Assembly (NCBI GenBank): GCA_947034895.1
Contig: OX344764.1
Span: 15,066,001-15,130,000 of the forward strand
Reading direction: 5' to 3'
From: Rhytidiadelphus loreus
Taxonomy: Eukaryota > Streptophyta > Bryopsida > Hypnales > Hylocomiaceae
Length of the DNA: 64,000 nucleotides
The notes under the pieces were generated by a model. The model ran no database searches. It saw nothing but the letters and a program-made list of their open reading frames with translations, and had not been told where the DNA came from. This document shows, in pieces, positions 24,528-35,199 of the stretch. The stretch's first letter is position 1, and each line of letters starts with the position of its first letter. Position numbers and translations under genes: made by a program.

Positions 24528-24923
24528 GACCGAGGAAGCAAGCCGCTTCCCCTCGAGATGTCAGAGAGCCGAATTTACAAATACTTAACTTCAGAGACAG
24601 AGTGCCGTTTCCCACCAAGTTTATCCATTTTAGAACCCGGAGGTCCTGGCCGGGTCTTTCGTCCACCCAAGTTACTTAGTGTCGGTAGCTTCTTGCAAGT
24701 CCCCTTCACAGAGAGCTTTCTCGACCAGTCCACAACCCCATAGACCTTCCCCTCGAAAAACACTCACGGCAGGCAAAGTCCCACATAGCAAGAAATAACT
24801 TACTTATTGGTGAGGGATTCTGACTTTATGGAAAGAGATGCGTTCCAGAGAGTGTTTCCAATATTCAATGTGATTTCCATAAGAGAATCGGGGTGTGAAC
24901 ACTAAAATTAACTTCTCCTCTTT

Positions 24924-24949
24924 GGTTTAGGGTTTTTAGGGTTTAGGGT
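24924..24949. repeat. Short interstitial telomere-type motif
   Basis: GGTTTAGGGTTTTTAGGGTTTAGGG, three near-units of the plant telomere repeat, lies about 100 bp beyond the end of the duplicated tRNA block. Confidence 0.8.
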
Positions 24950-25496
24950 ATTGATCGATAGTTGCCAATTTCACCTTGCTGAGTAAGCATTGGCCACTCC
25001 TCTTGTTAATCATTTGTATATATATAACGATAATCACCACTTCATGGGCTCAAAGTTTCTCTATCGTAAATGACATAGATTGTATAATGTACAATGTTAA
25101 GAATAATCACCGTCCAACAGAAGTCCTCAAAGTTTGAATTTGATCAACACTTTATTTTCACGGATGGTGGAAAGTAAGTAACACTGGAATGCACACATTC
25201 ATGCACTCCTCGGAACGGCATTCACTTGCCATCCAAAGAGGGAGTTAATTCGGCAACTGAACTCATTCTAACTCCTGTTCTCTAGCTTTTCGAAGTGAGG
25301 ATCACGTACTTCTCTGCTCCTCACCGAAGTCAACCACCTACAGGATGAGTTCGCATCGGTTGACTGATTGGAAACTTTCGTAAATCAAACACAAAGCCTG
25401 AAAGATCTGGTGGTAAACGTACCAACTAACTTGCACAAACTAGCTAGAGATCAACATTGTGGAACCGAAATTTGTGGAATTTTCGTGAGTACTGGA

Positions 25497-28400
25497 TCAG
25501 CCATTGTGCAAATCGAAATCTCTTGTCGAATCGAGCTGCTGCTGTTTCTTCTTCCGCCGCGGCGACAATTTCGACCGAATCGATTCGGGCACGACTTCCC
25601 AGACGAGATGCCATCCCACGACCAGCAGCGTAACCGCGAAAGCAATCCCAACCGCCACCCAGATCTTGTCGTCCAGCAGGAAGATGAAGATGACAGTGAT
25701 GATCATGAAGAGCTGGCACGGCAGTCCGAATTTCGCGAATTCCATGAACCGATAGTCTCCCGCGGCGTACACCATGAGATTCGTTTGGTAGCTGTAGGGA
25801 AGCGTAAACCCCGCAGACGCTCCCAGCATCACCACAATACTCATCCGCGTCGGCACTACCCCCAGCGCGTCTCCCAGATCCGCCGCAATGGGGTACATGA
25901 TCGCCGCGGCCGCATTGTTGCTCACAAGCTCCGACAGTAGCGCCGTAGCAAAGTAGATCGCGACGTAGGAAGCGCGTAATCCCCCAATGGACTTACTAAT
26001 CGAGATGAAGATGTTAGCAATCGCCCTCGCCACTTTCGACTTCACCATGGCCGTGCTGAACGCGAACGCGAACGCGATCGTGACGTACACGCGCCAGTCG
26101 ATGCTGTGGCGTGCTTGTTCGGCGTTCAGGCAGCGCGAGAGGAGCATGAGACCCGCGGTGAGGATGCCGGCGGTGAGGAGGTTGATGACTTCTTCGTCGA
26201 TGGCGCTCCCGTAGATTTGGGTGGCGATCATGGCGAAACCGAGGAAGAGGGCGAGCCACATGCGGGATTTTTTTACGGGGGATGACTCTGGGACGCCGGT
26301 GATGAGACTGAAGGACGCGTCGTTGCGGTAGCGGTGCTCGAAGTTGGAGCCTGTGTCGATCAAGAGGACGTCGCCGGCGCGGAGCTTCACGTCGCGGACG
26401 TCTGTGGAGAGGCGCTCGCCTTGACGGTGGATGGCGAGGACTACCGCGTCGAACTTGTTGCGGAAGTGACTTTCACGAACGGTTGAGCCCACCAATGGAC
26501 TCTCGGACGCCACCGAGGCCTGCAACGCCAGTCCTCATCAGAAATCCCCACAACCCTAAACCCAAGTCCCCCCCCCCCCCCCCCCCAATTCATCCCCACT
26601 TAAATTTGCACTCAAGAAAACTCATCCCGCCCAAATTTGCACTCTAAAACGCTAGAACTCATCCCTACTCAAGTCATGCATTGCGCAGAGGATGGTAATA
26701 TTTCACACCAATTGCAATGCTTATCTTTTTCGCAGTGGTTTGGCAAGGAAAACAAGGTGATGGAATCTCGGTACAGGTGAACAATCGGTGTAAGGACATC
26801 ATTGAATTAGCAAGGTCACAAACCATGGTGGTGTAGAATGGATTCAGCATGTCAGAAAACAAGATGCAGTATTGTGCACAACGAAAAAATGTCAATCTCG
26901 TTAACTTGGCGAGGTTCTGGCACCACGAATTTTGACCTAAATTTAATTCAAAGCTGTTAAAACTAGGACAGGTAGAGAATTGTGTTCCAAGCCGCGCGTA
27001 CTGAAGGTGCCGAAGTTGTGGGGAATACGTCAATTTAACGAAATAGACGTTGAAATTGCAAAATCATTGCAAAACTAAGGATACGAGTTGACATTTTCAC
27101 CTTAATGTTAGAACACAGTTGCCAATCGACTGTTTGAGGTTGAAGGGTACCTTCACAAGCTGGCGGTAGAGGATGTCGGTGCGAAGTTTGGAAACTTGGG
27201 GTGCTTGCGTATGAACCAGACCCGGCATTTTCAGCAAGAAGTGAACTCCGTATTCACCGCCCGCGAACCAGATGGTGTCATCCGTCTCGACGATGGTGCC
27301 GTCGTCAATGGCCTTCACGCGTGCTCCAGATTGACGATCGATTGCCACAATGGAAAGTCCATTGATGCCTCGCAGACCAGCATCGTGAACGCTCTTGCCG
27401 ATTCCCCTGAATTTGTTGGAGACTCTCATACCTGGGAATTAATCAGATTTACAGCAGCAATGCAACTTCTACGAGTCAGTAATCAATCTATGACGTGAGG
27501 TAGAGGACATGCACTGAAACTGATAGGGTCGACAAGATTCAACGTCTTGCACTGACCCCTGTTCCCAACAGCAACTCACGTTCATACAATTGGTTGAAGT
27601 TCTTAGCAAGTGGTGAAAGCATGACTTAGCTACAGTATGTATCAATATGGACACAGTGGTCCTTGACAAATACGGGTTTACAACCTCACCCAATTTGGAT
27701 TGTAAACCAGTATAAAGTGATAAATTTCTGATGACAACATACCCAAAATCTTTCCACAGCTCTGTAGTAATCTCCCAATGAAGGCACACAGTACTTCAAG
27801 GCCCCGTTTAACTCCACCAACTGGAATCTCGACCTTCATGAACAAATTGAGGCATGTCCACAGGACGTACAGTACCGACATCCCACTGATGGGATTGGAT
27901 TTTCCGAGAGAGCTGTTAAGAGAATTACAGTACCTGTTAGATACTCTTTTTCCAAGCCTTCGTCGAGATGCTCAATTTCCCGGAAGACATCTTTGATTTC
28001 TGGCTTCAAAAGCACATCGTTACTTTCGGCCAGCATGACCAGAACGTCACCCGCAGTTATTGTCATTTCGCTGATGCGACCAGGCTGGTGCGTCTCGCCG
28101 CGCTTCAATCCCAGCACCGCCACGTCGAAGCGTTTGCGGAAGTCGACCTCGCCGACTGTTTTTCCGATGATGTCCGCAGTCTTTTTCACCGTGGCCTACC
28201 GTCACCAACTCCCACGCCATATCCATTCAGTTAGAAGATTATTTTAGGAACAATTTTGGGCAGTTTTAGCGTATGTGGGAGCGTGATTTCTGGGAGATCA
28301 CTATTAGACTTTGGATGATTAAAAGTCAAATCCGTTGTGATAAAAAATAAACCACGTTTGTATGATTTTTTTATGCAGTTTCAAAGTGGAAGGATGTAGA

Positions 28401-30857
28401 CTACTGTAAGGGACTTCAGACAATCCCATTTCCATTCGAACACCCCATTTCCTTGCAGTAGTCATAGACATTAGCCAAGCCATTAATAGACGACTTGCGG
28501 GACAACGGCACAACAAACCGGATCCGAAAGCCTGGAGAGGCTTACCATGTTTTGATTTTGACACAGATCACAAACAAGGTTTCAATTGCACGTTGAACAT
28601 TACAGCAAAGTCAATAAGAATGTCAGAAGATGCATACCTGAACAATCTTTGATGATTGATCGACACCGTTGGAAACGACGCCATTTTCCAAGGCTGCTGG
28701 GTCGTGACTGTTGCCCAGCTTCCCAGACCTGGCGGACTCGGTGGTGAGCAACTCCAGTGAAAAGGCCTTCGCGTAAAAATGAGCCTGCTCGAGCTCGCCG
28801 CAAAAGTAGAGAAGGTCGCCCACTTCCAACAGATACTGGGGTCCTACCGCATGCGTGACTCGACCCTTGGACCAATCATCAATTGCACATGACTTGTCAA
28901 TTTCTTTTTCCTTCAGACAGCTTTAGAATTCTGACGTGCACTTCCCACAACCTACCCCAGTCACAAATACAAATTCATATCACCTCATAATTGTCTAACT
29001 GGAGAATTTCAAACCTTAACTACTTCTATACGAGCCTACTGTTCGAATTTCTGGGCACAATTCTGACGCTCTAAAATATACTAACTCAACGAAGATGATC
29101 ATGTCAGTACTAGTCATGTTAGTTTGAATGGCAGAATTTGAAGAGATTGACTCCTTTTTTAGCTTTCGTCTGCCACGTCAGGTTTACACTACTCCAGTAC
29201 TTCATAGTCCTACGCTGAAATGTCACAATTTTGACGATTTGAAATAAATCAATCTAACTGAGACAATTATTGCTATAATATTTATTTGTGATGCAAGTAC
29301 CTGTCGCTCCAGGGCTACGAGAAAAAGGCGCTCCATCCCCTTGAGACCCGCTTCACGAACCGTATTATTCGCAACAGGGGAATGTGCAGGCACTCTGGCT
29401 ACCAACAACAGATCCGAGTGCCGCTTCGTTTCGTCAGCTGGCACAGCAATATTCACCACCACAAACTTTAGCCAAATACATAGCTAGAGGAGAAAATTCT
29501 TGACTGATTTCATCAGAAGAACCAAAGAAATATCAAAATGAGCCGAAAATCTACCAAGGATAATCAATTGCTAACGAGATTGTTACCCTTTTGTTGAAAA
29601 TTCCAATATATACATTGCCACAAATGTTAGTTGAAATGGAATTTTCTTGGCACTTTAATTTCTGGACACATGCCTGGAACCTCGAATCTACATCAGTCCT
29701 AATTTCAGAGCATTGTGCACTTGAATGTCACAGTGAATGATCCATGCGCCTGAATAACACCGCCGTATGACCACCTCGAGTACAATTTCTGTACTACCAG
29801 ACATGGGAAAATTACCAACGGCGAAATAATCGACCGAGAAAGTATCTTATATCAGAATCACTTTCTCAGAAGAAAACGATTTCGTCGAGGTGTTGGTCAG
29901 TTTGCGTACTCTTTGCCTTACTGTAAATTTAGCATCAGTTTCGTTCAAGCAAGGAAAGATATCAAATGGTATGGGGTTGAACTCCTAGCTTAGCTATGCC
30001 CAATGCTGTGATTGAACTATCATTTGCATATCTAGCGGTACAACAAGCTAATCAAGGTAATGTAAATTTCAAATGGTGCATGCAATACCCCCAACTGAAC
30101 GGAATTGACGTTATTGTGAGATGGATATCAAAAGTTCCATAGGTAGGTTTGATCACGGACCTGGGAGCAGCCAATGCGAGGCGATGACGGTATACAAGAA
30201 CCCTCCAATGGCATACACAATCCCATACGGCGTGATATCAAACATTCCAAACTTCGCATCCTCCGGACTCGACTCCGCGTACCGTTTTTCCTGAAGGGAC
30301 GACACGACCAAGTTCGTGGACGTTCCGATGAGCGTGGTCGTCCCCCCGAACACCGCAGCATAGCTGAGCGGAATCAGCAGCTTCTTGGGACTCACCCTAT
30401 TCCTCCTCCCCCATGCGATCATGATGGGGATGAGCAGGGCGACAATCGGAGTGTTGTTGAGGAACGCGGAGGTGATGACCACGGGGATGAACATCCGCGT
30501 GATGGCCCAGAACGGGTTCTTGGTGCGACCCAGGAACACGTTCAGCGTCTTCTCCATGCCACCGGTTTGGCCGATACCTTCGGCGACGACAAAGAGTATG
30601 ACGACCGTGAGGAGACCGTTCTGGGAGAAGCCGGAAGTGGAATCGTTTACGGTAATGATGCGGCAGGCGGTGAGGAAGGCCACCATGGCCGCGAACACGA
30701 AGTCAGGGCCGACCCAGTCGCCAGCCATGACGACTAGGCCGGTGAGGAGGGTGGCGAGGACTACGTACGCGTCCCATTCCAGCTTCACCATCGTGATCAC
30801 GGCGATCACGCGCTCAAATGTATGCCCTGATACCTTTGCCACAATATATCCATGCAT
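25497..30857 (-). CDS. SLC13/SLT-type sodium-sulfate (anion) transporter with four RCK_C domains
   Basis: This is a predicted plasma-membrane sodium-coupled sulfate or anion importer of the SLC13/SLT (SAC1-like) family known from green algae. I rebuilt six exons: 30857-30161, 29437-29301, 28865-28638, 28195-27934, 27431-27151 and 26519-25497. All splice sites are GT-AG, phases agree, and the product is about 875 residues, the usual family size. Residues 24-232 form the first membrane half, with SAFLNNTPIVA at 130-140 and GTSTNL at 178-183. Residues 239-600 hold four RCK_C (TrkA-C) domains. Residues 620-845 form the second half, with SELVSNNAAAA at 731-741 and SYQTNLM at 778-784. The paired NNT/SNN and TNL motifs mark the two-fold transport core. 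The tail is basic (PRRKKKQQQ). The start is uncertain: ATG at 30857 follows an in-frame stop, but ATG at 30791 (MVKLEWDAYV) fits better as a membrane-protein start. The exon 3 start could instead be 28892. Substrate is inferred from the family. Confidence 0.88.
26568..26586. repeat. Poly(C)19 tract in intron 5 of the transporter gene
   Basis: This uninterrupted C run, G on the sense strand, lies about 50 bp upstream of the acceptor of the last exon. Its length may be affected by sequencing slippage. Confidence 0.9.
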
Positions 30858-32350
30858 AGAATGTCAGAACATCGACACTGCGAAAATAATTCTGAAAGAA
30901 CCCTACGAATTTGTCTGGAAATGTAGAACGCCATTCAGCTGCTTTCGGTAACCTCGTATACGATAGAGGATACTAATTCTGTTAGTATGGGGAATTGGTA
31001 ACAGAGATTCCTGTTACTAACAATTAACAACTCATCTGCCCAAACATGCACTTGGCTGGACGCGATCAATTCTCTCATAGCTTTTTGCCACTATCTCGTC
31101 AATTTCTTTAAATTCGCGTGTTTCTGGCTAAAAAATTGTCTCATTCGTCTACTCAAAGCTGTAAAAATTAGCTTGGACTGGTACAAATTTACGTTTCAGG
31201 CCCAAAGTCGCGGAATTCCGCGAATTTAGCAAAATTGACGTTCAATTCATGCATCATCGATCATAACATCGAAGCTGACGAGTAAAGCCTCAGGAAATCT
31301 ACACGAAAATCAACGTATTCAGCTAATTTCCGTAGCCTGGTGTAAGGTATGCTTGATGCTGTATGTCCTATACAGCTAGACTACTGTCACCAACAGCAAC
31401 TCATCTATTCGTACACTTTCATTCTGCGTTCAATACAAAGTAAATAGGTGTAAACAATATGATTCATGAGTCGTCATGACTAGGCAGAATGTCCATGACA
31501 TGGACATGCGGTTGACGAGAGTCGCTAATGGTGGTCTACAACTCCCAATCACAGGGAGAACGGGAGGGCATCACCCCCCCGGTGTTACACCCCCCCCCAA
31601 ACTTTCTGTTTTAAGAAAGTTTGGGGGGTATAACTGCATTGTGCAAAAAAAAACAGGGGGGTGACGCCCTGCCGGTTTCCCTGTGAATACCTCAAAATTG
31701 CAGAAAGAAAACAAACAAAAATGATGCCAGAACGATCCTCTACATAAAGGGAACAAACAACTGCAGTACTGCAGTGTAGCTAGATATATATATATATCGA
31801 TTCATACACGAGCCAAAAATTCTGAACGCATCAAGAATTATAAAGTTGCAGCGCAGGCGGAACAAAGAAATTTTGAAGCAGGTAATTAAAGGAAGCTCAC
31901 TTGAAAATCAGTGAAGTCGTGGCCAACATACAGTGTGGACTTGGGATCACAGTCCAGTGAGCTCAGTCGTCGTCCCCATGAATTTCAAGTTCAAGTCGTG
32001 GAATTGCAAGTCCCGACCGCCCCTGTGGAAGCACTTCTGCAAGTCCTTCTGCACACGGAGTACTATATAGTACCGTCGTGCACAAAGTACGTCCTTGGAG
32101 GTACAGATTCGGTACGGAGTGGGACAAGTGGTACCCGGGGAATCTGGACAGTAGCTGTGGGTGCAGTGCACCTGGTCTGGATTAGGGTGAGACCCGGGGT
32201 AGCTGAGAGGTATCCGCCTACCCGGGCGGAATATCAATACTGCATTCGGGTGGCGTGTGTCTGTTGGGGGCGTCCGGGAGGCTTACTGTATCTGGTCGGT
32301 GGGGGTGGCTACATGCATACAGGTCAAGTCAACGGTAGTAGGTAGATTGG
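30858..32350 (-). promoter_or_regulatory. Upstream region of the transporter gene
   Basis: No coding frame of note is present. A sequence with a good donor (TTTTCAA|GTGAGC, exon side ending at 31901) and the acceptor-like TTTCGCAG near 30883 could bound a 5' UTR intron. 31.9-32.3 kb is GC-richer, as often seen at promoters. A miniature foldback element interrupts the region at 31549-31686. No TATA box or specific operator could be assigned with confidence. Confidence 0.35.
31549..31686. mobile_element. Compact foldback MITE, 138 bp
   Basis: The left end TCACAGGGAGAACGGGAGGG pairs with the right end TGCCGGTTTCCCTGTGA. Pairing continues through GGGCATCACCCCCCC against GGGGGGTGACGCCC. A central inverted pair AAACTTTCT/AGAAAGTTT folds around TTTTA. 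The whole element can form one long hairpin. No clear target duplication was found, so the superfamily is unassigned. Confidence 0.75.
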
Positions 32351-33087
32351 ATAGAACCCCCTTGTTATTGAACCTTGTTTATATTTGGATCTTCCATTCA
32401 AAAAAACGAATCTCAACTTCCTTGGAATGATCTCAACTTATTTCCTTATTATGGTATGTACACCTACAAATCCACAAGCATCTACTTCCCAAATGCAACA
32501 CCTCCATTTGAAAAAAAAAAAAAAAAATCACTTTTTCCTAGGTGTTGGTTACACACTATGTACACAAATAAAAATAAAAATAAACTAGGAATGTTTGTTT
32601 TGCAAAGGGTGGGGGCATGCATAGTAACTGAGTCTATTATGCTTTTTAGTAGTATACCTATACTTTGAAATTTCAAAAGTTATTCATATATACAACATCC
32701 CAATATGCATGTTAACCCTTTAGTTAAACAACGAGTTGGTCATTGTGGAAACAAGTTGTTTTGGAACCGTGTGAATTGTTGGCTTAAAAAAAATGCAAAA
32801 GCATTCATTGGAAGTCAGACTATTGTAGAAGACGTTCCCCTTTTCACACAAAATTTGGAGGATGCATAGTTGCACTTCTATCCCACATGGACCGGAGGGA
32901 TTCTTTGTCATTCATCGGTTGGAAAACATCCTCAACGTCATTTAATATGGGTTAATGTGCATTGGAATCCTCTTTGATTTGAGCTCGGATTTGAGTTGCT
33001 AGTAAGATCCAATAAAAAAAATAATTTATGTTTTATGATAGTAAATATGTTATGATAGCAAATATGCACATATCATTTGTGGGTGCA

Positions 33088-33254
33088 CTTCACTTATTCG
33101 GTACTGTGTGTACCCTTGCACCAACCATTCAACATGCATAGTCTGTATTATTAATTAATACAAACTATTATTATTTTATGGGACAACTGTAGTGGAAACC
33201 ATGGCTTATTATTCTAGTTAAAGCCAGTCCACCCAACTTGGTTACATATTGATC
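33088..33254 (+). repeat. Mosaic segment copied from 14.1 and 15.9 kb
   Basis: 33088-33184 aligns with 14084-14170 (shared GGTACTGTGTGTACCCTTGC and ACCATTCAACAT). 33186-33254 aligns with 15912-15973 (shared CCACCCAACTTGGTTACATA). The 1.7 kb that separates them at the source is absent here. It forms the left part of the mosaic block that continues to 34410. Confidence 0.8.
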
Positions 33255-33730
33255 TCGGATCTGTCCAGAGTGCCTGCGCATTCCCCTGTTGCGAATAATA
33301 CGGTTCGTGAAGCGGATCTGTCCAGAGCGCCTTTTTCTCGTAGCCGTGGAGCGACAGGTACTTGCATCACAAAAGAAGTAATACATCATTAATTCTCTCA
33401 GTGAAATTGGTTCTTTTCAAATCGTCAAAATTGTGATATTTTAGCGTAGGGCTGTAAACCTGACCAGTACCGGAGTACTGTGAACCTGACGTTTAGGGTT
33501 AAACCCTAAAAAAAGAGTCAATCTCTTCAAATTTTGGCCTTCAAACTAACCTTACCAGTACTGATATGATCATCTTCGTTGAATTGGGGATATTTTAGGG
33601 CGTCAGAATTGTATCCAGAACTTCGAACAGTAGGCTCGTATAGATGTAGTCAAGGTTTAAAATTCTTTAGTTAGACGATTATGAGGTGATATGAATCTGA
33701 ATTTGTGACTGGGGTAGGGTGTGGGAAGTC
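33255..33730 (+). pseudogene. Broken copy of transporter exon 2 and intron 2
   Basis: It matches the minus strand of the transporter from about 29437 to 28930: exon 2 (CCTGTTGCGAATAATACGGT), its donor site (GAGCGACAGGTACTTGC), and intron 2 to GTGACTGGGGTAGG. Because the intron is kept, the copy arose at DNA level and not from mRNA. The exon has a roughly 10-base deletion near its start and a net 5-base loss further on, so the frame is destroyed. At 33491-33510 the copy carries GTTTAGGGTTAAACCCTAAA in place of the original sequence. Confidence 0.88.
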
Positions 33731-33994
33731 AGAATCTCTCACCAATAAGTAAGTTATTCAGTCTTGCTGGTTTTGGGTGATGTGGGACTTTGCCTGACGT
33801 GAGTGCTTTAGAGGGGAAGGTCTTCGGGGGTTGTGGACTGCTTGAAAACTCTGTGAAGGGGACTTGCCGACAGTAACTTGGGTGGACGAGGAGTCCGAGT
33901 AACTTCGTGGGAAACGGCACTCCGTCTCTGAAGTTAAGTATTTGTAAATTCAGCTCTCTGACATCTCGAGGGGAAGCAGCTTGCTTCCTCGGAC

Positions 33995-34066
33995 TCCGTA
34001 ATAGTCTAGTGGTTAGGATACCTGGCTTTCACCCAGGCGACCCGGGTTCGAGCCCCGGTTACGGAA
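33995..34066 (+). tRNA. tRNA-Glu(TTC), copy 2
   Basis: It is the same 72-nt gene as at 24456-24527, on the opposite strand, with no change in any arm. The D, anticodon (TTC) and T arms are intact, so it should be functional. It is followed by tRNA-Phe after 18 nt. Confidence 0.97.
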
Positions 34067-34084
34067 AGGTCTGTCGTCGTTGGT

Positions 34085-34089
34085 GCGGG

Positions 34090-34132
<43 letters not shown>

Positions 34133-34157
34133 GCGTGTTCGATCCACGCTCACCGCA
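34085..34157 (+). tRNA. tRNA-Phe(GAA), copy 2
   Basis: It is identical to the 73-nt gene at 24365-24437. A T run (CACTTTTTATCTTTTTTC) begins about 6 bases downstream and should stop Pol III. Confidence 0.97.
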
Positions 34158-34161
34158 AGTC

Positions 34162-34178
34162 ACTTTTTATCTTTTTTC
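34162..34178 (+). terminator. Pol III terminator after tRNA-Phe (copy 2)
   Basis: CTTTTTATCTTTTTT follows the tRNA 3' end, with two T runs of five and six. Confidence 0.75.
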
Positions 34179-35199
34179 ACCAATTTTCTTGAAAATCCTT
34201 TTTGGCAACTCGAAGGGGACTCCAACGCAATGTGACACACATCATTTGGATATCGGATGAAGAAGTTGTGAAGCTTCAAAGTTTCAAAACTGATTTTGTT
34301 TATCTTCAGTTGGACAAATATATCACATCGACTTTGTCCATATAGTTACTCTAGACTATTGGCTTTGGGGTTTGGTAAATTGGGGCAAGTCTTAAATGCG
34401 AGGTCCTATAATTTGAAGATAAAATTTTGAAATTAAGAAAAAAAATCTTAAGAGAATTATAAATATTCAATGTTAAATCAATTTTTGAATGAATTTAGAA
34501 TTTTTGAATAAGGATTTTATTGATAAATATTTGATACGATAGTAGTAGATCCAACTGTATAGACATGATATGAGGATCATGCTCTACAACTTTTGTATAT
34601 AAGTCATCAATAAATGATTCTTCTACAATTCATTTTATAATACTTTTTTTTTTTTTTTGATAACAAATGGCGAGCCATTGCATTAAAAAAAAAAACATAA
34701 CAGATAGCCAAGCCGGAAGGCTGGACAAATGAAGAGAAAAGAGCAAAGAACAAACAAAACAAAAGAAGCCAAGCTTAGTAGAAGGAAACCAAGCGAGGCC
34801 CATTGCTATTCCACCTAATGGAGGTCCCTTCCCTATAGGCTAGAACTGGAGAGTAGAGCCAAATCTTGTTGAAATGATTCCAAAAGCCATCGTGATTCTG
34901 GGGCCGCAACCTAGAGGCTTGTTGGGTCTTGAGAAGGGCAGCCCGGCTACAATCGAGAATGGCCTCCCATAGCATCTGTTGGGTGACTTGGATTGGCCAA
35001 CGCTCTTGAACAAACAGGCTTTTGTTTCGTGTAATCTAGCAGAGCCACAAAGAGGCCCCCCGGATGATGGACCATATGGTGCAGATTCGCTTGAATCTAC
35101 GGGAAAGAGGGGAGCCAAAAATGCAATGAGTGGCGTCAAGTCAAGCCTTTTGTGCGGTCCAGTAGTCGGAGTGGAACCTACGATGTGATGTCCAATTGA

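Larger units (their letters stand above)
33731..34410 (+). repeat. Inverted duplicate of the tRNA block (24085-24825)
   Basis: From GTCAGAATCTCTCACCAATA onward this is the reverse complement of 24825 down to 24085, with about 85-90 per cent identity by eye in the flanks and identical tRNA genes. The homology includes about 220 bp past the tRNAs (GGCAACTCGAAGGGGACTCC … TTGGGGCAAGTCTTAAATGC). Confidence 0.9.

Noticed and set aside
24403..24666. 87-codon frame over the tRNA pair (and its twin at 33907-34119)
   Set aside because: The translation is of tRNA genes; both copies encode the same spurious peptide because the tRNAs are identical.
25368..25940. 190-codon plus-strand open frame
   Set aside because: It lies antisense to the last transporter exon, is rich in Arg and His, and has no family signature. 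It is a by-product of the GC-rich sense codons.
29462..29490. Earlier acceptor CTCTAG for transporter exon 2
   Set aside because: It leaves exon 2 out of phase with exon 1 (phase 1). The acceptor TGCCAG at 29438 fits phase and reads LLP-ADETKRHSD.
30174..30951. Two overlapping plus-strand frames of 187-188 codons
   Set aside because: Both are antisense to transporter exon 1, which encodes clear SLC13 motifs on the minus strand.
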